From UBA1924 sp963976625 (GTDB lineage Bacteria; Planctomycetota; Phycisphaerae; Phycisphaerales; UBA1924), in contig CAXBLA010000002.1 in assembly GCA_963976625.1 (NCBI GenBank), positions 62,001 to 126,000 on the forward strand: a stretch of 64,000 nt of DNA, read 5' to 3'. Both the position numbers and the translations under genes were made by a program. Below, piece by piece: positions 15,739 through 24,032 of the stretch (its first letter is position 1; every line of letters begins with the position of its first letter). The notes under the pieces are model-generated. The model was not told the DNA's origin. It was given only the letters and a program-made list of their open reading frames with translations, and searched no databases.

Positions 15739-16215
15739 CTACTCAGGAGTATGCCAGAGGGCCCGATCGCTGATCCGCTCCATCCAGCGCACAGGGCTGG
15801 CCAATGGGGTGAACCCGGTTTTTTCGTAGACCTTGTGCGCGTCGAGTGTTGCGAGCATCCATCGCCGGGTGCTGGTGATCTCCGGATGAGCATCCGCGGC
15901 TGCCAGCATCCGCCTCGATACCCCTTGCCCGCGATAGGGTTCGAGCACAAAGACATCACACATATAGGCAAAGGTCGCGCCGTCGCTGATGATCCGGATG
16001 AAACCGACCTGCTCTTCGTTGCCCGCTTCGTTCGTGACAAACGCTCCGACCACGAGCGATCCAGCGATCGCCCGCTCGAGCACCTCTCTGCGGATCCCCG
16101 CGCACCAATAGGCCGTGCTCAGGAACGAATACACAACCTCAAAGTCGATCTCGCTGTGCTCGTACGATATCCGGATATTGAGCTGCCCCATCGCCTCGCC
16201 CACCGCGTTAGACAT
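15739..16215 (-). CDS. GNAT-family N-acetyltransferase
   Basis: The product has 158 residues. The acetyl-CoA-binding motif A is VFVLEPYRGQGVSRRMLAA (R/Q-x-x-G-x-G/A type), and motif B contains VYEKTGFTPL. The N-terminal AYWCAGIRREVLERAIAGS resembles the YitI/aminoglycoside-like small GNAT group. The substrate is unknown. The ATG at 16215 overlaps the end of ychF by 8 bases, and an ATG at 16191 is a possible alternative, so the gene is coupled to ychF as the second cistron. Confidence 0.85.
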   Translation of the reverse strand: MSNAVGEAMGQLNIRISYEHSEIDFEVVYSFLSTAYWCAGIRREVLERAIAGSLVVGAFVTNEAGNEEQVGFIRIISDGATFAYMCDVFVLEPYRGQGVSRRMLAAADAHPEITSTRRWMLATLDAHKVYEKTGFTPLASPVRWMERISDRALWHTPE

Positions 16216-17311
16216 TGAACAAGAAGTTGCACACATCCGCGTCGTGCATGACATACGCCTTGCCCTCGACGCGGAGCTTGCCGGCTTCCTTGATCGCCTT
16301 CTCGCTCTTATGCTCGACCAGGTCATCGACGCTGTAGCACTCGACGCGGATGAAGCCCTTTTCGAAGTCTGTATGAATCACGCCCGCGGCCTGGGGTGCC
16401 TTGCACCCGTGGGGGATGGTCCAAGCGCGGACCTCTTTCTCGCCGGCGGTGTAGTAGGACTGGTACCCGAGGAGCTTGTAGGCCGCCCGGGCGAGCTTGC
16501 CCAGCGCGGGCTCGTCCATGCCCATGTCGCTGAGCATCTCGATCTTGTCGTCTTCGTCGAGTTCCGAGAGCTCACTCTCAATACGGGCACAGACGGGGAC
16601 CATCTGTGCGCCAACGGACTCGGCGTGCTCGCGGACGCGCTGGGCGAGTGGGCCCTCGCCGTTGGGGTCGTCGTCGGAGACATTGGCGATGTAGAGGATG
16701 GGCTTGACCGTGATCAAGCCGAGCATATCGAGGGCTTTGATCAGGTCGGGGTCATTGAGTTCGAGGGCCCGGGCCGGCTTCTGGGCTTCGAGGATGGGTT
16801 CGAGGAGTTCGATGACCTTCATGCGGGCCACGGCGTCGCGATCGCCACCCTTGGCGTTGCGTTTGGCCTTGGATGCGGCGTTCTCGATCTTCTGGATATC
16901 CGCGAGGATCAGTTCGAGCTCGATGGTCTCGATATCGCGCAGCGGATCGACCGAGCCGTCGACATGGGTGATGTCCTCGCCGCCGGGGGCTTTCTCGAAG
17001 CAGCGGACGACCTGGACGATCGCGTCGACATCCTTGATGTGCCCCAAGAACGCGTTGCCTTTGCCCTCGCCGGCCGACGCCCCGCGCACAAGCCCGGCGA
17101 TATCGACCAGCTCGAGCACCGCGGGGATGATCTTCTGGGTCTTGACATGCTCCTGGATGATGTTGAGGCGTGGATCGGGGATCGGGACGACGCCGACATT
17201 GGGGTCGATCGTCGCGAATGGGTAGTTGGCGGCCAGCGCGCCCGCGTTGGTCAGCGCGTTGAAGAGGGTCGATTTGCCGACATTGGGGAGCCCAACAATT
17301 CCTGCTTTCAT
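16208..17311 (-). CDS. ychF: Redox-regulated ATPase/GTPase YchF (OLA1 family)
   Basis: The product has 367 residues, close to the 363 of E. coli YchF. The P-loop GLPNVGKST lies at residues 6-14. The G3 region is DIAGLVRGAS and the G4-like motif is NVSDDD (YchF has NxxE/D instead of NKxD and prefers ATP). A C-terminal TGS domain ends with RVEGKAYVMHDADVCNFLFNV. It associates with the ribosome. GGAG 8 nt upstream supports the start at 17311; further upstream in-frame codons lack support. The downstream GNAT gene overlaps its end. Confidence 0.96.
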   Translation of the reverse strand: MKAGIVGLPNVGKSTLFNALTNAGALAANYPFATIDPNVGVVPIPDPRLNIIQEHVKTQKIIPAVLELVDIAGLVRGASAGEGKGNAFLGHIKDVDAIVQVVRCFEKAPGGEDITHVDGSVDPLRDIETIELELILADIQKIENAASKAKRNAKGGDRDAVARMKVIELLEPILEAQKPARALELNDPDLIKALDMLGLITVKPILYIANVSDDDPNGEGPLAQRVREHAESVGAQMVPVCARIESELSELDEDDKIEMLSDMGMDEPALGKLARAAYKLLGYQSYYTAGEKEVRAWTIPHGCKAPQAAGVIHTDFEKGFIRVECYSVDDLVEHKSEKAIKEAGKLRVEGKAYVMHDADVCNFLFNV

Positions 17312-17421
17312 CTCGGTTTCTCCGGTGCCCAAGCCCCTGCTCCACGCAGCGATGATTGGCATAGATCATAGGCGATCAGTCGCATCCGCTGCGATCCGCC
17401 CCTACGCTTGAGGCAGATATT

Positions 17422-17495
17422 GCATCCGTAGCTCAGCTGGATAGAGCAATGGTTTCCTAAACCATAGGTCGGAGGTTCGAGCCCTCTCGGGTGCG
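17422..17495 (+). tRNA. tRNA-Arg (anticodon CCT)
   Basis: A 74-nt cloverleaf. The acceptor GCATCCG pairs with CGGGTGC, with G as the discriminator base. The D arm contains GCTCAGCTGG. The anticodon stem ATGGT/ACCAT encloses loop TTCCTAA with anticodon CCT, and the T arm has TTCGAGC. The 3' CCA is not encoded. The start codon of murQ lies only 5 nt after the last base. Confidence 0.95.
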
Positions 17496-17500
17496 TTTGC

Positions 17501-18457
17501 ATGGCTCAGAAACCCGTAAATCCAACGAACCCGCTCCCCGATCGCGGGCACCTGCTCACCGAGCAGCGCAACGAGCGATCCGCGGGGCTTGATGCGTGCT
17601 CGACGCTTGAATGCCTACAACTCGTCAACAGTGAGGATCAACAGGTAGCGTCGGCCGTAGGTGAGCAGATTGTCCAGATTGCGGCTTTTACTGATCTGGT
17701 CATCGCCGGGCTACGAGCCGGCGGACGATTGATCTATCTGGGCGCGGGCACCAGCGGCAGGCTGGGGGTGCTCGATGCCTCGGAATGCCCACCGACCTTC
17801 GCGACCGATCCGGGCACCGTCATCGGGCTCATCGCCGGCGGGGATCGCTCGCTGCGGGTGTCGTCTGAGTCCAAAGAAGACATTGCGACGGGTGCCCATG
17901 ACGAGCTCAGCGCCCTGGGGCTCACGGAGCACGACAGCGTGCTCGGGATCGCGGCCGGCGGGACGACGCCCTATGCCCTCGGCGGGGTCGAGTACGCCAA
18001 ATCCAAGGGTGCCCGCACCGGGCTGCTGACCTGCACGCCCATCGAACAGCCCGCTTGGTGCGATGTGCTCATCGCCATCGAGACCGGGGCCGAGGTGCTC
18101 ACCGGCTCGACGCGGATGAAGGCGGGCAGCGCGACGAAAATGTGCCTCAACATGATCACGACGGGCGCGATGGTGGGCTTGGGCAAGACCTACTCGAACA
18201 TGATGGTCGATCTCAAAGCCACCAACGAGAAGCTCCGCGATCGGGCGGCTCGGATCATCTCGCAGATCACCGGGCTCGATCGGACGCACGCGCTCGATCT
18301 GCTCGACCAAGCTCATCAGTGCGTCAAGCCCGCGATCGTGATGCACACGCTCGGCGTGCCTTATCACCGGGCGATGGAGTTGCTCGATCAGGCCCAGGGG
18401 CATCTGGGGCGGGTGATTGGGGAGCCTGAGAACAAGCAGGCCGGGGATCGGCCATGA
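17501..18457 (+). CDS. murQ: N-acetylmuramic acid 6-phosphate etherase
   Basis: MurQ cleaves the lactyl ether of MurNAc-6-P to give GlcNAc-6-P and D-lactate in peptidoglycan recycling. The protein has 318 residues with a SIS domain. The signature LIYLGAGTSGRLGVLDASE (about residues 79-97) and GSTRMKAGSATKMCLNMI are conserved. The start lies 5 nt after tRNA-Arg, and no Shine-Dalgarno is possible outside the tRNA acceptor stem. After tRNA 3' processing the mRNA would begin 5 nt before the ATG. It overlaps nagZ by 4 bases (ATGA). Confidence 0.96.
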   Translation: MAQKPVNPTNPLPDRGHLLTEQRNERSAGLDACSTLECLQLVNSEDQQVASAVGEQIVQIAAFTDLVIAGLRAGGRLIYLGAGTSGRLGVLDASECPPTFATDPGTVIGLIAGGDRSLRVSSESKEDIATGAHDELSALGLTEHDSVLGIAAGGTTPYALGGVEYAKSKGARTGLLTCTPIEQPAWCDVLIAIETGAEVLTGSTRMKAGSATKMCLNMITTGAMVGLGKTYSNMMVDLKATNEKLRDRAARIISQITGLDRTHALDLLDQAHQCVKPAIVMHTLGVPYHRAMELLDQAQGHLGRVIGEPENKQAGDRP

Positions 18458-19494
18458 GCGGGCTGATTGATCCAAAGCTCGCCGGGTCCGTGCTGATGTT
18501 CGGCTTCCGTGGCGGGACGCTCAACGACCCCGAGACGAGCACCGACATCGCCGAGCTCAAACGGCTCCACCCCCGGGGTGTGATCCTCTTCGATCACGAC
18601 ATCGCCGGGAACCATCCACGCAATATCCACAACCCCAAGCAGCTGAACAAGCTCATCGGGGACCTGCGCCACGAGCTTGGCGAAGAGTTGGTCATCGGGA
18701 TCGATCAGGAGGGCGGGGCCGTGGCTCGGCTGCGCGAGGACAACGGGTTTCTCCCCACGGTGAGTGCCGAGGACTTCGCGTCGATGCTCGAAATGGATCA
18801 GATCCAGTACAGCGATCGCCAGGCGCGTCAGCTGCGCGAGCTGGGGATAGATCTGAACTTTGCGCCGTGTGTTGATCTGTCGATCGATCCCAGCTCGCCG
18901 ATTATCGCGGGGCGTGGGCGATCGTTCGGGGTCGATGTGCAAGAGGCCGCCCGGTGCGCGGGCGTGGTGATCGCCGCTCACGAACGCCACGGGGTGCGCT
19001 GCTGCATCAAGCACTTCCCCGGGCATGGCTCGGCCCTGCTCGATTCGCACATGGGCTTGACGGACATCACCCGCGTGCACCAGCCAGAAGAACTTCAAAT
19101 CTTCCAAGCCCTCGTCGAGCAGTACAACACACGCGTCGCAGTGATGAGCGGGCACTTGGTCAACACGACCATCGACCCGGATCTCCCCGCATCGCTCTCA
19201 CCGGCCCATACAACGGGCGTGCTGCGCGATCGGCTCGGCTTCGATGGCGTAGTCGTCACCGATTCGCTGGACATGCGTGCGATCCGCGATCGGCTGGGTG
19301 AAGGGCAGGCCAGCGTGCTGGCGATCGAAGCGGGGGCGGACCTGATCCTCGACGGGCTCAACGCACCGGGCTATCGCGAGCCCGGCGGGGCGACCCGGAT
19401 TACGCAGGGGCTCCGCCAGCACGGGAACGAAGAGGAAATCATCGCGGCGTCGCGTCGGCTTGATCGGTTCTTTTCGCCGATTCAATCGGCGTGA
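18454..19494 (+). CDS. nagZ: Beta-N-acetylhexosaminidase, NagZ-like (GH3)
   Basis: NagZ removes GlcNAc from anhydro-muropeptides. The product has 346 residues, the usual NagZ size. The GH3 motifs are GIDQEGGAVARLRE, DLNFAPCVDLS, the KHFPGHG loop carrying the His of the catalytic dyad, and GVVVTDSLDMRAI carrying the Asp nucleophile. There is no signal peptide, so it acts in the cytoplasm. Its start overlaps murQ by 4 bases, and the pair makes a two-step recycling operon downstream of tRNA-Arg. Confidence 0.92.
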   Translation: MSGLIDPKLAGSVLMFGFRGGTLNDPETSTDIAELKRLHPRGVILFDHDIAGNHPRNIHNPKQLNKLIGDLRHELGEELVIGIDQEGGAVARLREDNGFLPTVSAEDFASMLEMDQIQYSDRQARQLRELGIDLNFAPCVDLSIDPSSPIIAGRGRSFGVDVQEAARCAGVVIAAHERHGVRCCIKHFPGHGSALLDSHMGLTDITRVHQPEELQIFQALVEQYNTRVAVMSGHLVNTTIDPDLPASLSPAHTTGVLRDRLGFDGVVVTDSLDMRAIRDRLGEGQASVLAIEAGADLILDGLNAPGYREPGGATRITQGLRQHGNEEEIIAASRRLDRFFSPIQSA

Positions 19495-19633
19495 GCCCGG
19501 CGCAGCGGATCGCCGATAACCGGTCCATAAACAGTGATTTTTGCGTGAATCTGCCCGTCGGCGGGCGCAATCCCGACACAATGGCGGATTTCGCTGGCCA
19601 ACGCCCCCAAAGTGTGGTCGCATGTAGATAGCC

Positions 19634-20077
19634 ATGCGTACTCAACCGAAGAAATCGAACAGCGTTCTCGTCGTCCTTGCACTCGGAGCCGCGCTCAGCG
19701 CACTCGTTGGGGGGTGCGCTGGGTCCCGGTATTCGGCCGCGGGATCTTGGAAGTGGTCCCCGCCGCCGGCGCTGTCGGCCGGGAACGGTGGGGCAAGCTC
19801 GGCCGTGGTCGTGCCGCCCGGGCGAGCCAACGCGCAGGTCTTCGCGTACAACTATGACCAGATGCCCGAGTACGATCGGCGCGATTCGTCGCTCAGCGTC
19901 CGCACGAATGATCCGTACGCCGGTTGGCTTGGCTACCCGGAAGTCGAGCGTCCATCGCTCGAAGATCAGCGTTCGTTCTATACGAGCCGAAGCCCTGATC
20001 GCTATACCTACCCCACCCGTGATTCGGATCGACGCGGATACCGCTCCTATCGCTCGCGGCGTGGGCACTGGCGATAA
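19634..20077 (+). CDS. Putative lipoprotein
   Basis: The protein has 147 residues. A signal peptide (residues 9-27) ends in a lipobox LVGGC with Cys28 as the acylation site. The mature part is low in hydrophobicity, rich in Ser, Pro, Arg and Tyr, and ends in a basic tail, RRGYRSYRSRRGHWR. No domain is recognised. The gene has no obvious Shine-Dalgarno sequence. It is about 140 nt downstream of nagZ and may be separate from that operon. Function unknown. Confidence 0.75.
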   Translation: MRTQPKKSNSVLVVLALGAALSALVGGCAGSRYSAAGSWKWSPPPALSAGNGGASSAVVVPPGRANAQVFAYNYDQMPEYDRRDSSLSVRTNDPYAGWLGYPEVERPSLEDQRSFYTSRSPDRYTYPTRDSDRRGYRSYRSRRGHWR

Positions 20078-20108
20078 ACCAACCCAAATGATTGTGCGCA
20101 CCGCGCAC

Positions 20109-20146
20109 AAAAAAGGAGGAGGCCGACCCGTCACCGGATCGGCCTC
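20109..20146 (-). terminator. Intrinsic terminator of the fibro-slime gene
   Basis: An 8-bp stem, GAGGCCGA (20119-20126) with 20139-20146, followed on the minus strand by a T-rich run (20109-20114). It lies 46 nt after the stop at 20192. Confidence 0.75.
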
Positions 20147-20191
20147 ACACCAACACCAACATGCATCGTCATCTGGTTGCTTGCTTACGAT

Positions 20192-21154
20192 TTAGTCGTA
20201 GAGCGCCGCGGTGGTCGGGAGCTCGACGGATCGGAGCTGAAGCGTGGTCTCGACCCGGAAGTTCGAGCCGCTGTATCGGCGCTCGGCGTGGAAGATATCG
20301 AGCGAGTAGGTCCGCCCGTCTTCGAGCCAATCGAGGCGGTCGACATCGAGGAACTGCTCACGCTTGGGATGCAGCCCGCCCAGGTCCACGACGAGTCGCC
20401 CGTCGATAAACACCCACACATCGTCATCACCGGTGAACTTGAACACCTGTCCGGTGTCCCTGTGGAACGCGAACTCGGTATTGATCTCGGTGGTGAAGTG
20501 GTAGTTGCGGTTGTCGCGGAAGTCGCCGTAGAGCTCGCCGTTGACCGGCAGGAAGTACCCGCGGTTGCCGAACTCCTCGTCCGAGCCGCTGTCAAAGACA
20601 TAGCGATCGGTCCCTTCGACCCGTGTGAGGGTCAGCGAGATGTTCTTGGAGAGGTTCACGCCCGGCACATCTCGGTACCACTGGCTGAAGCTCTCTTCGC
20701 TGGCGAAGCCGTTGCCGCCGCCGCCGGCCTGCAGCGAGCCCGCGCTGTCACCCATCTCTTGGTTGTACATCGAGGGGTTGATATTGCGCCCTTCGCTGTC
20801 TTTGAACTCCGAAGCGATCTTGAACCCGCGGAGATCACCCGATGAGACCGGCTTGCCGTTGTCGCCGAGGTATTCAGCGACGAGACCGACCGTGGTGGTA
20901 CCGCCGAAGGATTCGAAGTCCGGGTGCCCGCCATCCCAAGCCTTGGGCTTAAAGTCACGGATCACGCAGGCGAGCTGCAGTGTCTCGGGGAGGTTGTCCG
21001 AGGCGTTGGCTTCGACCTCTGTCTGGTTCTCGGCGTTTTCATTCTCGGTGGCGCTGGCGATCGAGACGAATCCAACGGAGCCGGCCACGAGCATGACGGC
21101 GCTGAGCCCACTGAGGCGTTTGAAATACTGCATAGTGTGTGTTTGACGATTCAT
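20192..21154 (-). CDS. Secreted fibro-slime domain protein
   Basis: The product has 320 residues with a signal peptide (about residues 8-36, ending SIASA). The rest is one fibro-slime domain, related to PA14. The core DDDVWVFIDGRLVVDLGGLH is the diagnostic calcium-binding motif, followed by DIFHAERRYSGSNFRVET. The domain is known from Dictyostelium slime/prespore proteins and from Fibrobacter and planctomycete secreted proteins, where it probably binds carbohydrate or mediates adhesion. GGGAG 7 nt upstream supports 21154. A 59-aa membrane protein gene lies upstream on the same strand, 50 nt away. Confidence 0.88.
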   Translation of the reverse strand: MNRQTHTMQYFKRLSGLSAVMLVAGSVGFVSIASATENENAENQTEVEANASDNLPETLQLACVIRDFKPKAWDGGHPDFESFGGTTTVGLVAEYLGDNGKPVSSGDLRGFKIASEFKDSEGRNINPSMYNQEMGDSAGSLQAGGGGNGFASEESFSQWYRDVPGVNLSKNISLTLTRVEGTDRYVFDSGSDEEFGNRGYFLPVNGELYGDFRDNRNYHFTTEINTEFAFHRDTGQVFKFTGDDDVWVFIDGRLVVDLGGLHPKREQFLDVDRLDWLEDGRTYSLDIFHAERRYSGSNFRVETTLQLRSVELPTTAALYD

Positions 21155-21204
21155 TGTGAAACTCCCGCAGCGTTCTTGGCTGCTCTCCCCCGAAACAAAA
21201 ACGC

Positions 21205-21384
21205 TTAGTGTTCCGACGCGACGCTCGCGGCGGGTTGATCGCCCGCGGACGCGACCGCGGTGCCGATCGAAAAGATCATCGAAATGCCTGACGCTGCAAT
21301 CGCTGCGATCAGCAGCGCCTGCATGAGCCGATTCGGGTTGCCCGACTCTGTCATCTGGTCCAAGTGTTGGTCTGCGGTGGTCAT
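21205..21384 (-). CDS. Small membrane protein
   Basis: This is a 59-residue product with one hydrophobic helix (about residues 21-43, LMQALLIAAIAASGISMIFSIGT) and a short polar tail. GAGGAG lies 8 nt before the ATG, a strong ribosome-binding site that supports the gene despite its size. An in-frame ATG 21 nt earlier is less favoured. It precedes the fibro-slime gene on the same strand with 50 nt between, suggesting co-transcription. No family is recognised. Confidence 0.65.
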   Translation of the reverse strand: MTTADQHLDQMTESGNPNRLMQALLIAAIAASGISMIFSIGTAVASAGDQPAASVASEH

Positions 21385-21713
21385 TGGTGCCACTCCTCGT
21401 TGCATGTTGGTTGCCCTGGTCCCCGACGAGGGGAAAGAGCGTGTGTTGTATCAAACATCGAATTCCCCTCCCCGATTGCCAGCGATGGGGGTGAGAATTG
21501 CGCGATCCTCTGTGGGTTGTGACGGCTGGCGAAAAAACTCCGCTTGTATGGGCGTTTTTTGCCCGAACCCCAAATCCTTGTGCATGGCCGATTTGCGAGT
21601 GCAAAGGGGCGTTGTGCCGATACCCCAGTGCACACGGTGCTCGAAATCCCCGCAGATCCGGGGATCGGGCGTGGTACACTCACCAAGGGCAGGGCTCTGG
21701 AGGCTGATGGGTT
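21385..21713. other. Divergent intergenic region upstream of murA
   Basis: No gene is seen. It contains TACACT near 21672-21677 as a possible murA -10 and a GGAGG Shine-Dalgarno 10 nt before the murA ATG. A short inverted repeat, GGGC-N8-GCCC, around 21549-21564 has a T-rich loop. Confidence 0.5.
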
Positions 21714-23090
21714 ATGGATGTATTTGTCATCGAAGGCGGTCGCAAGCTCTCGGGCTCGTTGCGGATCAAGGGCTCGAAGAACGCCGCCCTTCCTTTATTA
21801 GCCGCCACGCTGCTCAGCGACGAGCCCGTCACCCTGCGTGATGTGCCCGATCTCTCGGATATCCGCAACATGTACCGCCTGCTGGGCGAGCTGGGCGTGC
21901 AGGTCGACAAGCAAGAACTGACCCAGCAACAAGAATTTGACGACCTGAGCCCCCCCATCACCCTCCAGGTCACCGATCCCAGCGAGCACCACGCACGCTA
22001 CGACATCGTGCGGACCATGCGGGCGAGCATCTGCGTGCTCGGGCCGATCCTGGCCAAACGCGGGCGAGCGCGGGTCTCGATGCCCGGCGGGTGCGCGATC
22101 GGGCAGCGCCCGGTCGATCTGCATCTGCGAGGGCTCGAAGCCTTGGGCGCCAAGATCACGCTTGAGGGCGGCGACATCGTCGCGACGGTGCCTCAATCGG
22201 GCAGACTCATCGGCGATACCGTGTTCTTGGGCGGGCCGTTTGGCTCGACCGTGCTGGGTACTGCCAATGTCATGTCCGCGGCCACCCTCGCCCAGGGCAC
22301 CACCACCATCGAGTGCGCCGCGTGTGAGCCCGAGATCGTGGACCTGGCGAACATGCTCATCGGGATGGGCGCCAAGATCAGCGGGGCCGGCTCGCCACGC
22401 ATCACCATCGAGGGCGTCGAATCCCTCAGCGGCGTCGATCACACCGTGATCCCCGACCGGATCGAAGCGGGCACCTTTATGTGCGCCGCGGCCATCACCA
22501 ACTCGACGCTCACACTGACCAACTGCCCGCTCGACGCGATGATGTCGGCTACAGATAGACTCGAAGCCATCGGGGTGCACATCGACCCGACTGATCATCT
22601 GACCGATCAACCCAACTCAGCTGACCCGCTGCGGCGGACCTGCACCGTCTCGACTTCTGGCACGCTGCGTCCGGTGCAGATCACGACGCAGCCGCACCCA
22701 GGGTTCCCGACGGATCTGCAGGCCCAGTTCATGGCGCTGTTGTGCTTGGCCGAGGGCAACTCGGTCGTCACCGAGAAGATCTTCCCCGAGCGGTTCTTGC
22801 ATGTGGCCGAGCTGACCCGGATGGGCGCGACCGTGCACCGCCATGGAACCACGGCCGTGATCTCGGGCGTCAAGGAACTCACCGGTGCCCCGGTGATGGC
22901 CAGCGATCTACGAGCCTCCGCCGGGCTCGTGCTCGCGGCGATGGCCGCCGAGGGCACGACGGTGATTAATCGGGTCTATCACATCGATCGCGGGTATGAG
23001 CGTCTTGAGCATCGGCTCGCCAGCGTGGGCGCGTCGATCCAGCGCCTGAGCGAAGAACAGACCGCCGAGCTCGGGTTGATGAGCGAATAG
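21714..23090 (+). CDS. murA: UDP-N-acetylglucosamine 1-carboxyvinyltransferase
   Basis: MurA transfers enolpyruvate from PEP to UDP-GlcNAc, the first committed step of peptidoglycan synthesis. The protein has 458 residues, slightly longer than E. coli MurA (419) through small insertions near residues 60-75 and 285-320. KGSKNAALPLLAATLL is at the N-terminus. The active-site loop PGGCAIGQRPVDLHL keeps the Cys (Cys127 here, Cys115 in E. coli), which predicts fosfomycin sensitivity. DLRASAGLVLAAMAAEG and the terminal IDRGYERLEHRL are present. GGAGG precedes the ATG. It is monocistronic. Confidence 0.97.
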   Translation: MDVFVIEGGRKLSGSLRIKGSKNAALPLLAATLLSDEPVTLRDVPDLSDIRNMYRLLGELGVQVDKQELTQQQEFDDLSPPITLQVTDPSEHHARYDIVRTMRASICVLGPILAKRGRARVSMPGGCAIGQRPVDLHLRGLEALGAKITLEGGDIVATVPQSGRLIGDTVFLGGPFGSTVLGTANVMSAATLAQGTTTIECAACEPEIVDLANMLIGMGAKISGAGSPRITIEGVESLSGVDHTVIPDRIEAGTFMCAAAITNSTLTLTNCPLDAMMSATDRLEAIGVHIDPTDHLTDQPNSADPLRRTCTVSTSGTLRPVQITTQPHPGFPTDLQAQFMALLCLAEGNSVVTEKIFPERFLHVAELTRMGATVHRHGTTAVISGVKELTGAPVMASDLRASAGLVLAAMAAEGTTVINRVYHIDRGYERLEHRLASVGASIQRLSEEQTAELGLMSE

Positions 23091-23117
23091 GCTCAACCGC
23101 CCTCTCATCTTCTTCTT

Positions 23118-23399
23118 TTAATCTTCTTCTTCGTCAAAGCCCCGGCTGACGAGCAACGCTAGGTGCGCCAACGCATCCTCGGCATCGGCACCGACACAGG
23201 TCACCTCGATCTCGGTGCCTTGGGTCGCGGCGAGCATCATCAGCTCCATGACTGATTTGCCGTCGGCGTCATCCTGATCGCTGCGGACCCGTACATCCGA
23301 GGCGAAGCCGCTGGCGGCTTGCACGAACTCCATCGCCGGGCGCGCATGGAGCCCCTGGCGATTGATGATCTTCATTTTGGATGAACAGCTCTTGCCCAT
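23118..23399 (-). CDS. HPr-family phosphocarrier protein
   Basis: The protein has 93 residues. GLHARPA contains the phosphorylatable His18, equivalent to His15 of HPr. A Ser49 in DGKSVMELMML corresponds to the regulatory Ser46 of Gram-positive HPr, though the region also fits NPr-type proteins. The C-terminus is acidic (FDEEED). An internal ATG at residue 9 is an alternative start. It is downstream of ptsN on the same strand (77 nt). In this window there is no enzyme I and no sugar permease, so a regulatory role is likelier than sugar uptake. Confidence 0.9.
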   Translation of the reverse strand: MGKSCSSKMKIINRQGLHARPAMEFVQAASGFASDVRVRSDQDDADGKSVMELMMLAATQGTEIEVTCVGADAEDALAHLALLVSRGFDEEED

Positions 23400-23476
23400 G
23401 CCTCGCCTTCGGTTTCTGGATGATCAACACAGGTGCCCGCGATCAACATCGCGGTGCCCAGACATCGGCGTCGGCC

Positions 23477-23953
23477 TTAGCCGCCGAGCCGATGGTTGTC
23501 GGCGTCGTCGAGGAGCTGAGCGATATCCGCGGGGCTGCCCGACTGGCGCAGCGCCCGGCGGAACCCGTCCTTGGAGAGGTTCTTGAAGATGATCTCCATC
23601 GCCTGGAGGTGCTCCTCGGGTCGGCTCTGCGGGCTGAGCAGCAAGAACACGGTGTAGACCGGCTGCTTGTCGAGCGAGTTGAAATCAATCCCCTCACCAC
23701 TGATCCCGATGGCGGCGGTGATCTGCTCGATGTCAGGGTGCTTGACATGCGGGACGGCCACGCCGCGACCGAACCCGGTCGAGTGTTTGCGTTCGCGATC
23801 GAGCACGCGTTCGATCAGGTCGTCCTTGATCGACGCGGGTGCGGCTCCGGATTCGACGAGCAACTCGATCATATCGCGGATCGCTTGATCACGATCGGTG
23901 GTCCCCAACTGGGCAATGATGGAGTCTGGCTGGATGATTTCCGTCAGTTTCAT
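23477..23953 (-). CDS. PTS IIA protein, PtsN/fructose-type
   Basis: The product has 158 residues, the length of a stand-alone EIIA-Ntr. The phosphorylation motif GVAVPHVKH has the active His69. The N-terminal LTEIIQPDSIIAQL and the C-terminal LSKDGFRRALRQSGSPADIAQLL match PTS EIIA type 2. It lies between hpf and the HPr gene on the same strand, an arrangement like the rpoN-hpf-ptsN-npr clusters of proteobacteria. TAGGAT ends 6 nt before the ATG and may be a -10, although AGGA could also act as a ribosome-binding site. Confidence 0.92.
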   Translation of the reverse strand: MKLTEIIQPDSIIAQLGTTDRDQAIRDMIELLVESGAAPASIKDDLIERVLDRERKHSTGFGRGVAVPHVKHPDIEQITAAIGISGEGIDFNSLDKQPVYTVFLLLSPQSRPEEHLQAMEIIFKNLSKDGFRRALRQSGSPADIAQLLDDADNHRLGG

Positions 23954-24032
23954 GCTCTTATCCTATGTGCCCCGGTGCCCGGGGGCTCGATGGCGCTGAA
24001 AGTGACTCAGACAGCCGCCCGAGCCGCCAGAA

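Noticed and set aside
16115..17371. 418-codon open frame on the plus strand
   Set aside because: Antisense shadow of ychF and the GNAT gene; high-GC codon bias opens such frames.
21155..21679. Long N-terminal extension of the fibro-slime frame
   Set aside because: Composition is unlike a protein and a strong ribosome-binding site and signal peptide place the start at 21154.
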